Origin: Aurantimonas sp. HBX-1
GTDB lineage: Bacteria; Pseudomonadota; Alphaproteobacteria; Rhizobiales; Rhizobiaceae
Assembly (NCBI RefSeq): GCF_021391535.1
Contig: NZ_CP090066.1
Coordinates: 2,059,501-2,123,500, forward strand
DNA length: 64,000 nt
Direction: 5' to 3'
The notes beneath the pieces are model-generated. The model worked only from the letters and a program-made list of their open reading frames with translations. It had not been told where the DNA came from and did no database searches. Positions 16,594-27,500 of the stretch are shown here, piece after piece. Positions within the stretch are counted from its first letter, which is position 1. Every line of letters begins with the position of its first letter. The translations under genes were made by a program, and so were the position numbers.

Positions 16594-19500
16594 TCAGCCC
16601 TCGTCGCGGGCCGCCAGGATGAAGTCGTTCGCCGTCAGCTCTTGACGGCCATGAACGACGAACTCGAATTCCGCCTCGGGATCCTCGTCGAGATTACCGT
16701 TGACGACGGTGATCTCTTGGTCGCCAGTCTCGTCTGCTATGAGCTGGTGGCGATAGGTGACGGCGCCGATCTCGGCGCTCGTCGACGTCGCGGCACCGGC
16801 GAAGAAGAACTTCTGTGCGGCGAAGTCATCGAGGGAATCGCCGAGCCGCGACAGGTCGATGCGGTCGCCGACCGAAAAATCCTGGATATGGTCGCGAGGC
16901 CCGCCCTCGTTGGTCAGGGCATCAAGCGAGCGGAACACGAAGATGTCGTTGCCCGCGCCGCCGACCATGATGTTGACCTCATCGTCGGCGACCAGCCAGT
17001 CGTTGCCGCGGCCGCCGCGAATGTTCTCGACCTCGAAGAAGCGGGCTTCCTGGATGCCGTTGACGGTCACCCAGCCATCCGGCAGGTCAATCGTCGCGCC
17101 GAAGACGATCTCCGACAGGTCCAGCGTGTCAGTACCGTTGCCGCCATTGACGGTGTCGATCTCGCCGTCGGCGGCGAGCACGATGCAATCGTCGCCCCCG
17201 CCGCCTTCCAGAATATCGACGCCGACGCCATCCAGCAGCAGGTCGTCGCCTTCACCGCCAACGAGTTGATCGTCACCTTCACCGCCATCGAGCGTGTCGT
17301 CGCCGTCGTCGCCATGCAGCACGTCGTCGCCTTCGCCGCCGTCGATGGCGTCGGCACCGGCACCGCCATCCACTTCGTCGTTGCTGGCGGCGGTGACGAG
17401 CGTGTCGTCGCCGTCGTCGCCGAACAGCGTGTCGTCGCCTTCGCCGCCGTCGATGGCGTCGGCACCGGCACCGCCATACACCGTGTCGTTGCCGGCGGCG
17501 GCGACGATGGTGTCGTCGCCCCCGTCACCGTGAAGGAGGTCGTCGCCTTCGCCGCCGTCGATGGCGTCGGCACCGGCACCGCCATACGCTTCGTCGTTGC
17601 CGGCGGCGGCGACGATGGTGTCGTCGCCCCCGTCACCGTGAAGGAGGTCGTCGCCTTCGCCGCCGTCGATGGCGTCGTCGCCGGAACCGCCATACGCTTC
17701 GTCGTTGCCGGCGGCGGCGACGATCGTGTCGTCGCCTTCGTCGCCATGCAGCACGTCGTCGCCTTCGCCGCCGTCGATCGCGTCGGCACCGGCACCGCCG
17801 TGCACCGCGTCGTTGCCGGCGGCGGCGACGATCGTGTCGTCGCCTTCGTCGCCATGCAGCACGTCGTCGCCTTCGCCGCCGTCGATCGCGTCGTCGCCGG
17901 CACCGCCATGCACCTCGTCGTTGCCGGCGGTGGCGACGATGGTGTCGTCGCCGTCGTCGCCATGCAGCACGTCATCGCCTTCGCCGCCGTCGATGGCGTC
18001 GGCACCGGAACCGCCATGGACCTCGTCGTTGCCCGCCGCGGCGACGATCGTGTCGTTGCCGTCGTCGCCGTGAAGCACGTCGTCGCCTTCGCCGCCGTCG
18101 ATGGCGTCGTCGCCGATGCCGCCGAAGATCCGGTCGGCGCCAGCATTGCCTTGGAGGATGTCGTCGCCCGCATCGCCGACAAGCACGTCTGCGCCCGCGC
18201 CACCGACCAGCACGTCGCGTCCGGTCCCGCCGTCGACGTAATCATCGCCGTCGCCGCCGTCGATCGTGTCCGCGCCGGCCTCGCCGTACAGCAAATCATT
18301 GCCCAGGCCGCCTTCGATGACGTCATCGCCATCACCGCCGTGCGCCTCGTCGCGGCCGTCGCCCCCGAAGATCACGTCGTCGCCGGCGTCGCCGTAAAGA
18401 ATGTCGTCGCCGGCCTCGCCGTACAGCGTGTCGTCGCCGTCGCCGCCGACCAGGATGTCGTTGCCGTAGCCCCCCCAGAGAACGTCGTGACCGTCCCCGC
18501 CGACCAGCCGGTCATTGCCTGCGCCGCCATACAGGATGTCGCTGCTCTCCCGGCCATAGACCATGTCGTTGCCGCCGCGGGCGTCGATCAGGTCCGCATA
18601 GGGCGTACCGATCAGCATGTCGTCGCCGTCGGTGCCGATGATCGCCTGGTTCTCGGGCAGCCGGATTTCCAAATGCGCCGTCTGCATCACCAACTCGTCG
18701 CCGTCGCTGACCTGGTAGCGGAAGACCACCGCTCCCGCCTCGTCGGTTACTGGCGAATAGAGCCAGCGGTCGAGCCCGATCCGCTCCAGGCGGCCACCAT
18801 CGACCTCGAGATTGCGGACGATCAGAACGTCGCCGTCGGGGTCGCTCGCGCCATGGAGCAGTTCGCCCATGGTGATGATCACCGACAGATTGACGAGACC
18901 GTTATCCAGGAAGACCGGGCCTGAGAGAACCGGCCGCCGGTTCAGTCGCGCCGGCGTCGGTTCGCCGTCATCGTCGTCGTCGTCGTCGGGCTCAAATCCA
19001 CCGGGTCTCACCGGGCCCGGGTCGGAGCGACCGGGTAAACCGTTGCCAGGGGCGCCTCCTCCGGGGAGGCCGGCGTCGGTGTCACCCCCATCATCGCCAC
19101 CGTCGTCACCGTCAGGACGCGATCCGTTGCCCGGCCGAACGAGCCAACCGCCGGCAGGTGGGATGCCCGGCATCGGCTGATTGTCGTTGGCAGTCGGCGG
19201 CGCCGCGTTGGCGCTGGACGGATTGCCGGGCCCACGCGGCCCCGAACCGCCGCCGGACGCCGACAGATCGGCGAATGGCATCTTCATCGCCTGCTGGAAT
19301 GCCGCCTGGAAGGCTTCGTCGCCGGCCTCCGCGAAGGCAAATTCCGAGACATCAAAGACCGGCAGCGGCCGTCCCTTGGCGATGGCGCCGAGGTAGTCGG
19401 AGATCCGTACCACCTTGTCGAGTTCGGTCGCCTCCGCCGTCTCGATCGTGGTGCCGGCCGCCGGCTGTTCATCTGGGTTCTGGTCGGGCCGCGGTGACGC

Positions 19501-19692
19501 CTGCTTCTTGCCAGGCGCTTCCTCTTCCTCGTCCTGGAAGAACTCCTTCAGCACCCCGGCGAAGGCCATCACGAACACAGGCAGCAACGCCAGCGAGTTG
19601 GCGCGTGAGGCATTCTCCTTGAGCTCGAAGCGCTTCTTCGGCGCATTGACCGCATCCTGGTCCGGGATGCCGAGGGTCAGCCGGTCTTCCAT
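16594..19692 (-). CDS. RTX calcium-binding repeat protein, likely type I secretion substrate
   Basis: A 1032-residue acidic protein with no signal peptide, starting at an ATG with a strong AAGGAGGGG site. The N-terminal 250 residues include a hydrophobic patch (SLALLPVFVMAFAGVLKEFF) and a low-complexity Gly/Pro/Asp region. A cadherin-like domain with VVFRYQVSDGDELV covers about 260-345. Residues about 350-880 are RTX nonapeptides (GGxGxDxLx), including seven 36-residue tandem units and the start of an eighth. A C-terminal domain of the serralysin/RTX-export type (GGAGNDIFVFRSLDAL ... HIQDFSVGDRIDLSRLG) ends it. It lies between the ABC and HlyD genes. Function could be adhesion, surface layer or matrix; not determined. 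Confidence 0.88.
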   Translation of the reverse strand: MEDRLTLGIPDQDAVNAPKKRFELKENASRANSLALLPVFVMAFAGVLKEFFQDEEEEAPGKKQASPRPDQNPDEQPAAGTTIETAEATELDKVVRISDYLGAIAKGRPLPVFDVSEFAFAEAGDEAFQAAFQQAMKMPFADLSASGGGSGPRGPGNPSSANAAPPTANDNQPMPGIPPAGGWLVRPGNGSRPDGDDGGDDGGDTDAGLPGGGAPGNGLPGRSDPGPVRPGGFEPDDDDDDDGEPTPARLNRRPVLSGPVFLDNGLVNLSVIITMGELLHGASDPDGDVLIVRNLEVDGGRLERIGLDRWLYSPVTDEAGAVVFRYQVSDGDELVMQTAHLEIRLPENQAIIGTDGDDMLIGTPYADLIDARGGNDMVYGRESSDILYGGAGNDRLVGGDGHDVLWGGYGNDILVGGDGDDTLYGEAGDDILYGDAGDDVIFGGDGRDEAHGGDGDDVIEGGLGNDLLYGEAGADTIDGGDGDDYVDGGTGRDVLVGGAGADVLVGDAGDDILQGNAGADRIFGGIGDDAIDGGEGDDVLHGDDGNDTIVAAAGNDEVHGGSGADAIDGGEGDDVLHGDDGDDTIVATAGNDEVHGGAGDDAIDGGEGDDVLHGDEGDDTIVAAAGNDAVHGGAGADAIDGGEGDDVLHGDEGDDTIVAAAGNDEAYGGSGDDAIDGGEGDDLLHGDGGDDTIVAAAGNDEAYGGAGADAIDGGEGDDLLHGDGGDDTIVAAAGNDTVYGGAGADAIDGGEGDDTLFGDDGDDTLVTAASNDEVDGGAGADAIDGGEGDDVLHGDDGDDTLDGGEGDDQLVGGEGDDLLLDGVGVDILEGGGGDDCIVLAADGEIDTVNGGNGTDTLDLSEIVFGATIDLPDGWVTVNGIQEARFFEVENIRGGRGNDWLVADDEVNIMVGGAGNDIFVFRSLDALTNEGGPRDHIQDFSVGDRIDLSRLGDSLDDFAAQKFFFAGAATSTSAEIGAVTYRHQLIADETGDQEITVVNGNLDEDPEAEFEFVVHGRQELTANDFILAARDEG
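17341..18108 (-). repeat. 108-bp tandem repeat array within the RTX gene
   Basis: The marker GTCGATGGCGTC (or GTCGATCGCGTC) recurs exactly every 108 bases at 17341, 17449, 17557, 17665, 17773, 17881, 17989 and 18097: eight marks, seven full periods. Each unit encodes 36 residues of the form DAIDGGEGDDxLHGD then GDDTIVAAAGNDxxxGG. Units differ by a few bases, so the array is not newly made, yet it is regular enough to change length by slippage or recombination. Confidence 0.95.
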
Positions 19693-19704
19693 CGCCGCCC
19701 CTCC

Positions 19705-21477
19705 TTAGACCGTCGATGCCGCGGCAACCGCCGCGGCTGGCGCGTAGATCTTCCCGGCAGTCGCCATCGGCCGCGCCATTGGGCGAGCCGGCTCGCGCAG
19801 GATCTCCTCCTTCGGCCCGAAAGCGACGAGCTTGCCGGCCTGGATGACGCCAACCAGGTCCACCGCAGCGAGCGCGCTCGGACGATGCGCGACGACGATC
19901 GCGATGCCGCCGCGGGCCCGCACCTTGGTCAGCGCTTCGGTCAGGGCCGCCTCGCCCTCGGCGTCGAGATTGGAGTTCGGCTCGTCGAGAACCACCAGGA
20001 ACGGATCGCCGTAGAGCGCCCGGGCAAGGCCAATGCGCTGGCGCTGCCCGGCGGAGAGCGCGATGCCGTGGGGGCCGAGCTCGGTCTGGTAGCCGTTCTC
20101 GAGCCGCACGATCATGTCGTGGACCCCGGCAGCCTTGGCCGCGTGGATGATCTTGCGAGCATCGGCTTCGGGATCGAAGCGGGCGATGTTCTCTGCGATC
20201 GAGCCATCGAGCAGCGACACGTCCTGCGGCAGGTAGCCGATATGACTGCCGAGCCGGTCGGTCCGCCACTGGCTGAGTTCGGCATTGTCCAGCCGAACGC
20301 AGCCGCGCAGCAGTGGCCAGACGCCGACGATGCCCTTGGCGAGCGAGGTCTTGCCGCCGCCGCTCGGCCCGATCAGCCCCAGCGCCTGCCCGGCCTTCAG
20401 CTCGAAGCTGACGTCGCCGAGAAGCACCGTGCCGGTGCTCGGCGCCACCACCGTGGCGTTCTCGAGCTTCAGCGACTGCGTTGGGGCCGGCAGGTCGACG
20501 ATATGCGAATCGTCGTCCATGGCGGCCAATGTCTCCTTCAGCCGGGCAAAGCTGCGGCGCGCCGCGACGACGCCCTTCCAGTTGCCAATCGCCATGTCCA
20601 CCGGCGCCAGGGCCCTCGCCGAGGCGACCGAGCACGCGATGATCGCCCCAGCAGTGAGTTCGCCCTGGATCGTCAGATAGGCGCCGAGGCCTAGCAGCGC
20701 CGACTGCAGCATCATGCGCAGCACCTTCGACAGGCCGCTGAACGAGCCGCTGATGTCGCTGGTCCGGGTCTGCAGGTCGAGATGGCGGGCGTTGGCCGCC
20801 TCGAAGCGCGCCACGGCCCGGCCCCCAAAGCCCATCGCCCGCAGGATGTCGGCATTGCGGGCGTGGGAGTCGGCGAGGTTGGCGCGCTGCACGGCCACCC
20901 GGTTCATCTCGGCGCTGCTGCGCTTGGTGAGATACTCGGTGATCAGCGTCAGCGCGATCAGGACGATAGCGCCGCCGATGGTCAAGAGCCCCAGCATCGG
21001 GTGCAGGAGATAGACGAAGCCGATGAACAGCGGCATCCACGGCAGGTCGAACAACGCGATCGGCGCCTGGCTGGCGACGAAGCCGCGCACCGTGTCGACG
21101 TCTCGGCCGCGCTCCAGCGCCTCCGACGTCGAGTAGCCGTAGCGCGGCATCTCGATCACTACCTGGTGGGTGAGTGGCGCGAGCTTGGCATCCATGCGCG
21201 CCCCGAACCGCACTAGGATCTGCGAGCGCAACACGTCGAACATGCCCTGGAAGAGATACAGCCCGATCGCCAGGACCGACAGTGCCACCAGGGTCGGTAC
21301 GCTGCCGCTGGTCAAGGCCCGGTCGTAGATCTGCAGCATGTAGAACGCGCCCGTCAGGGCGAGGACGTTGATCACGCCGGAGAGGCAGAGCAGGAAAATC
21401 GCCAAGCCCCGATAATTGCCGATGCGCTCCGTCATGGTTGTCGGATTGGCGCGCTGGCGGCGTCGTTGAGTGCTCAT
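19705..21477 (-). CDS. Type I secretion ABC transporter (PrtD type)
   Basis: A 590-residue fused permease-ATPase. The N-terminal half has about six membrane helices (FLLCLSGVINVLALTGAFYML, LVALSVLAIGLYLFQGMFDVL, and further). The ATPase has Walker A GPSGGGKTS near residue 374, signature LSAGQRQRIGLARAL, and Walker B FLVVLDEPNSNLD. It lacks the C39-like domain of HlyB, which places it with PrtD/LipB exporters of RTX proteases. A GAGGGGA site precedes the ATG. It lies 79 bases behind the giant peroxidase and 12 before the RTX protein, which are its two likely cargoes. Confidence 0.94.
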   Translation of the reverse strand: MSTQRRRQRANPTTMTERIGNYRGLAIFLLCLSGVINVLALTGAFYMLQIYDRALTSGSVPTLVALSVLAIGLYLFQGMFDVLRSQILVRFGARMDAKLAPLTHQVVIEMPRYGYSTSEALERGRDVDTVRGFVASQAPIALFDLPWMPLFIGFVYLLHPMLGLLTIGGAIVLIALTLITEYLTKRSSAEMNRVAVQRANLADSHARNADILRAMGFGGRAVARFEAANARHLDLQTRTSDISGSFSGLSKVLRMMLQSALLGLGAYLTIQGELTAGAIIACSVASARALAPVDMAIGNWKGVVAARRSFARLKETLAAMDDDSHIVDLPAPTQSLKLENATVVAPSTGTVLLGDVSFELKAGQALGLIGPSGGGKTSLAKGIVGVWPLLRGCVRLDNAELSQWRTDRLGSHIGYLPQDVSLLDGSIAENIARFDPEADARKIIHAAKAAGVHDMIVRLENGYQTELGPHGIALSAGQRQRIGLARALYGDPFLVVLDEPNSNLDAEGEAALTEALTKVRARGGIAIVVAHRPSALAAVDLVGVIQAGKLVAFGPKEEILREPARPMARPMATAGKIYAPAAAVAAASTV

Positions 21478-21556
21478 GGGAGCGTCCCCTCGAATGGAAG
21501 CGATGATCGGATGACCGCGAGGCGGCAGGGGGCCATGGCCCCCTGCCGGTTATCGC

Positions 21557-24500
21557 TCAGGCGACGCCGTTGAAGTCCGACTGGGTCAGATCGTGGTGAC
21601 CCGCGACGTCGAGGGTGAAGTCGCCCCCTCCGGACACTTTGCCCTCGATACGGGTGAGCGCCTCGCCGTCGTCGCCGGTCACATGGGTGACCAGCACCTG
21701 ACCGGCGCCGGTGAGGGCCGTCGTCGTCAGGGTGAAGCCGGCCGGACCCCCGATGCCCGAGAGGTCGATCTTGTCACCGTGGTGAAAGCCCTCGATCCGG
21801 TCGCCATGGGCGTCGGCCGCCGTCCGGAAGACGAAGGTGTCGTCGCCGCCACCCCCATCCATGACGTTTGCCGCCATGCTGGCCAGGATCTTGTCGCTGG
21901 CCGCGCCGCCGATGACGTTCTCGAAGCCGAAGACCGCATCCTGGCCGCTCTGGCTGCTGAAGACGCTGCCATGCTGCTTCGTTCCGTTGCCCAGGTCGAC
22001 CGTCAGACTGGATGTGATCGCGGCGTAGTCCAACGTGTCCTGACCGCTCTCGCCCCAGTAGATGTCGTCGCCGTCGCCCTTTGTGGCGACGAAGCGGTCG
22101 TCGCCCGCTCCGCCATAGGCGGTGTCGGAACCGGCGCCCGCCTCCAGCATGTCGGCGCCGTCGTCGCCGAACATCCGGTCGTCGCCGGCCTCGCCGAAGA
22201 GCATGTCGTCCTCGCCGCCGCCGAGCAGGACATCATCGTCGGCGCCGCCGAAGATCATGTCGCGGCCCTCGTCGCCCTTGACGAGGTCGGCGCCCGACCC
22301 GCCCATCAGCGTGTCGCCGCCGTCGCCGCCAAGCATGATGTCGTCACCGTCGCCGCCGCCGAACACATCAGCCTCGGCGCTGCCCATCATTACGTCCGAC
22401 GCTGCCGTTCCAGTGAGCGTCAGTCCGGCGACGACCGGCAGTGCCGGCGGCGGGGACTGCTCGGCTTCATCATCACCATTCCCAGTAGTCGAGGTAAATT
22501 GCGGCGGCACCGTTCCGCTAAAGGTGATCGAGTTCGTCTGGTTGGTAAAGGATCGGGTGCCGTCGCCGTTATCGATCAAGGAATAGCTCGAGATATCGTC
22601 TCCGGGAGCTAGCTCGATGACGTCCTGAGAACGAAGATTACCAATTATCGTGTCGTTACCGCCGTTCGAACGGAACAGAATGCGGTGCTCCGACCCCAGC
22701 GAGGTGATGTCAACAGTGTCGTCACCCGCTTCCCCATTAATGGTAATAGTGTTGAAGGAGAGACTTGTGGGTAGAAAATCACCGATCGGTATTACGGTGT
22801 CCGCACCTGCGCCCGTATTGATGACAATTTCCTCGATGCCCGAAAGTTCAGCGATGAGAGATCCGGTGACGGTGCCGTTGCGAGTGACAGCAATTTCTGT
22901 ATCGTCGCTAAGCACAATGCCCGCCTGAAGCGCTTCATCTCGGGCATAGATACGGTAGGTCTCTGCCGTATTGTTTCCGTTGACAACATACGTGTCGATA
23001 CCGGCGCCCCCTCGAACGAGGTCCCGTCCAGCCGCCCCGCCGGCCTGCGTTATCGTGTCATTGCCATCACCGCCATCGATGATATCGCTGCCACCGCCGC
23101 CATCGAGCATATCGTCACCGCCGTGCCCAAGCAGGATCTGGCTTCCGCCCGCGCTCGTCAGGGTATCGGAATTATCGGTACCGTTGGTGAAGGCGAAAAT
23201 CTGGCCGTCGAAGGACATGCGCTCGACGTCGGTCAGCGTATCCGAGCCACCTGTCCCGACGGAATCGGTCACCACCGTACCGCCAGTTCCATTCAGGGCG
23301 AAGCCGTAGTTGGACACCGGTCCGGCGAACACCGCGAGGTCGTTGTTGCCAACGCCGCCATTCAACGTATCGTTGCCATCGCCACCATTCAGCGTGTCGT
23401 TGGCGCCACCGCCGAGCAGGATATCGTCGCCGCCCAAGCCGCTGAAGATGTCCGCACCACCGGCTCCATCCATGAAGTCGGCGCCGGCCGTGCCGCCAAC
23501 GACATCGGCGGAGGCTCCGACACCCACGAAGCGCAGGCCGACCGACTGGGTCGGGTCGGAGAAGACCTCCTCGGCGTTCCCGGCATCGTCGACAAAACTG
23601 ACGGCTGCCCGAAGAAGGAGGTTCACCTGGCCGGGTCCGGGCGTGAAGCTTGCGCCGGTCGCACCGGGGATGTCGGACCAGACGCCGCCATCCAGCTGCT
23701 GCCACCTTATGGCGAACGTCGACGAACTGGTGCCGTTGGGATCGCCGACGGCCGACGTATCGACCGTCAACGTCTCGCCCTGCGTCGGGCTGAAATCGCT
23801 GAGCAAGGGCGTACCCGTCGCAGGCTGGGAAACGATGAAGTCCTCGTCCGCAAATCGGATGATTTCGATGTTGCGCAGCGTGTCGATACCATCGGACACG
23901 AGATTACGGCCGGTAAGCGGATCGACGCCGCCGACGGTTACGACGTTGTGCTCCACCGTCACGGTGCCGTCGCCATTGGAGGTGATCGTGTAGTTCCCGA
24001 TGACATCGTTGAAGACAGCTATATTGGTATCACCAATGCCATCGTCCTCTAGGATCTCACGCACGATGTGCAGTTGGCTCGGCACGATGGTTCGGGAAAT
24101 CATCAGCTCGAAGAGCGACTTGCCATCCCATGCAGCCGGCCCCTCGCCGGGCGCGAAGACATGTTTGAGGCTGTCGACGGTCGCGATTTCGTTATCCTGC
24201 CCGGCGTCCGTGATACGGATCCGCACGTTCAGCCAGGCGTCGCCATCGAGGAAGTCGTTGCCCCCGTTGCCCTGCAAAAGGTCGTCGCCGCCGCCGCCGA
24301 GAAGGATGTTGCCGCCATCGAAGGCGATCTCGAGCTCTCGCTCTTCGGCGGTCGCTCCGTTCGGAGCGTCGATCAGATTGCCCAGCAGGGCGCGAAGACC
24401 TTCGATCCGGTCGACGCCCGCCTGGGTGAGTTCGTCCTGAAAGAACACGCCCTCCGCGGTGCCGACGGTCGTGGCGCCGTCCGTGTTACGGACGCGGTCG

Positions 24501-27500
24501 TCGCCGCGCAGGATATCGTCGTAGTCCCAGCCGGACAGCGCCTCCACCTTGTCGAAGCGGTTGCGCAGAATGTCCGCCTGTTCGGTCGTGAAAATCGGCA
24601 CCCGGAGGTCGGCGTCGGCGCCGAACGGCACGTCCTTGTAAATCGACCAGTCGAAGCCGAACATGCCTTCGTTACGAATGACGCTCTCGCCCTGCACCAT
24701 GATGTCGTCGCCGGATTCGGCGTCGAAATCGTGCTCGTCGCTGCCGGCGAACATCACGTCGTGGCCCTTGATGGCGGAGTTGAAGAACAGCTCCGAGTTG
24801 TCGCCGGCGGTGGTGTCGAAGCCGCCGCCAGCTTCCATCCAGTCGTCACCTTCGTTGCCGAGCAGGAAATCGGCATCGTCGCCGCCGAGGATGAAGTCGT
24901 CCCCCTCGCCGGCGAAGACTTCGGTGGCATCGACGCCGACGAAGAAGGCGTCCTTGCCCGTGCCGCCCATCAGGATGTCGAGGCCGTTCGAATTGGCGAT
25001 GACGTCGTCGCCCTCGTCGCCCTTGAGGAAATCGCCTGTGTCGCCGGAGTCGGTGATGATGTCGTCGCCGGCTCCACCGTTGACCAGATCGACGCCAGCG
25101 CCGGACTCGATGCGGTCGTTGCCCGCATCGCCCCAAATGCCGTCGTCACCGAAATCCGCAACGATCGTGTCGTTGCCGTCTGTGCCGCCGATGACGGTAT
25201 GCTCGCCGCCGAAGACGCGGAGGTAGTTCTCGGTCACCTCGCCGGTCGGGTCCACGCGCACGACCTTGCCGAGGCCTATCGCCTCGAGGAACGGATCGTT
25301 CCCGGTCGGATCCTTGCCCGTCGCGCTCAGATTGTCCGGATCGTAATCCGCCTGGTTGGCGACATCGACTTCGAGGACGTAGTCATAGGTCGCGAACGCG
25401 TCGACGCCGATATGGCGCAGGACGATGTCGTCGGGCGTGCCGCGGATGCCGTCCGGCCCCGCGTCCGCAAGGGCCGTGTTGGCCATGATCATCTTGGCGA
25501 AGGAGTTCTGCTCCAGCGCGTTGAGCATGTTCTGGCCCTGGGTGCGGGTCAGGTAGTAGAAGCGGTCGCCGTCCTGCAGGTTCTCGAGCTGCAGCTCGAA
25601 GACCGCGTTGAAGGTCGAGCCGAGGAAGCCGCCGAACGGCATCTTCTTCTCTGCGAGGCCGCCGATCCACAGATCGACCAGGTTGAGGCCGGTTTCGTCA
25701 CCCGCCCAGTCGCCTGTTCCGGTCAAAAAGGCCATTCGGTCGGCCGGCACGGAATTGTCGCCGTTCTGGTCGACACCGAACACCAGTTCCATCGCCGCAG
25801 CCCGCTTGGCCTCGAGCGTGGTCTCCCCGGTGATGGAGCCATGCGTGCCATAGGCCGCGATGAAATTCACGATCGAGGCCGGGTTCTTCAGGTTTGCCGC
25901 GAAGTCGGCCCAGTGATCGTAAGGCTTGAGGAAGGACGACCCGCTGGCCGCATAAAGTTGGCCGCGAGCGTCGTTCAGCGACGGCATGCCGGTGTCGCGG
26001 CCGCGCGCGATATTGATTGCGGCGAGATCGAGCGGAAGGCCGAGCAGGTTGTTGCGCAAGGCGTCGACGACGAACTCGTCGATCTCATTGCCGCGCTCGA
26101 TGGTCATGCCGCGGACGATCGCCGCAGCCGCCTCGTCGTGGGAGATGGATGCTCCAGTTCCTGTCTGGTCGAAGAGCACCGGATTGAGGAAGGCCTCGAC
26201 GAGCCCGAGACCGGCGTCCATCGGATTGCCGTCTGCGTCGATGCGCGGCATGTTCTCCGTCAGCATCGAGTGACCGAAGCGGTACACCGTGTTCGCGAAC
26301 TCCGAGAAGATCGACGGGTCGACATCGGTGATCGAGTTGAACACGAAGACGTCGATATTCGGCTGGACCTTACGCGCGAACTCCTCGAACACGAGGTGCT
26401 GATACTGCATCTCGGTGGCGAAGCGGGCGGCCTGGAAAAGGCGCTCGCCGTCCCAGTTTCCGTCGTTGAACAGTGCGTTTCCGGTGAGATAGTCGCCCTT
26501 GTTCGGCGCCGCGTCGTAACCGTCGTTAAAGGCCGTCAGCGTCGCCGCATCGATGTCGACGGAGAGCCATTCGTTCACAAAGGCGAGATTGCCGCTCTGG
26601 AGGATGGTCAGCTTCTGGGCGTCGACCTGGCGGTTGTGCTCGGAGTGGAAGATATGGTGAACGGCGGTGAGGCCGATATTCTCATTCCCGCGGCCATCGC
26701 CGGTAATGTAATGGCGATCGAGAAGTTCGTTGTCGTACTGCGCAACGTTGGAGGTCAGATTGACGTCGTCGATCAGGACCTGACCGCTGCCGCCGTGGAC
26801 GATCTCGATCCGCAGTTGCTGGCCGCCGGCTTCCGGCGGGATCGCCCCCGAGCTCAGCGTCACCGGAGCCCATGTGCCGTTCGCCGGAACGGGCAGGGCA
26901 ATCGTCGACAGAACGATGCCGCCGTCGGTGACCAGACGGGCCGTGCCGCCGCCGAACGCGTCCACATCAAGACGTTCGCCGACATTGAAGGTCAAGGTAT
27001 AGGATCTGCCCGTCTGCAGCGAGATGCCGGTGTCCCGCGACAATGTCGCGCCATTATCGAGGAAGACGACATTGCCGCCACCGTGACCCGTTTCGCCGAT
27101 AGCAAACGTTGTCGGATCGAACGTGCCGCCGAAACCGGCGATGTTCCAACCATCGGGGCTCTGGAGGGTCCAGTTGCCTCTGAGGGCATCCTCGTTCACG
27201 CCCGGCGCATTGGTCGTAAGGTCGACCGACTGGAAGTCGTCCGAGAAGAGAGGTGCTGTCCCCAGAGCATTATCTGCATCCGCGACCTTCAACTGCCCGG
27301 TCTGGCTATTCAGCGGATTGGCATTATGGGCGATGTCGTCGAGGAACGCGTGGCCGATGCGCGCTGCAAGGGCCGTGAACGTGTTGACGGGGGCGCCGAG
27401 CACGCCCTCGATCAATGTGTTGAGCGAGCCGTCGGAGTTCAGCCGGACCAGCTGGGGCAGGCCGTTGCCCCCGCGGATGAACTCGCCGTAGGGATCGGTC

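Noticed and set aside
17341..18108. Possible CRISPR-like array
   Set aside because: The period is 108 bases, units are contiguous and coding, and there are no unique spacers or cas genes.
16519..18924. 801-codon plus-strand frame with VVAFAAVDG repeats opposite the RTX gene
   Set aside because: The repeats are the reverse reading of the 108-bp RTX array. The minus strand carries the strong ribosome-binding site and RTX motifs.
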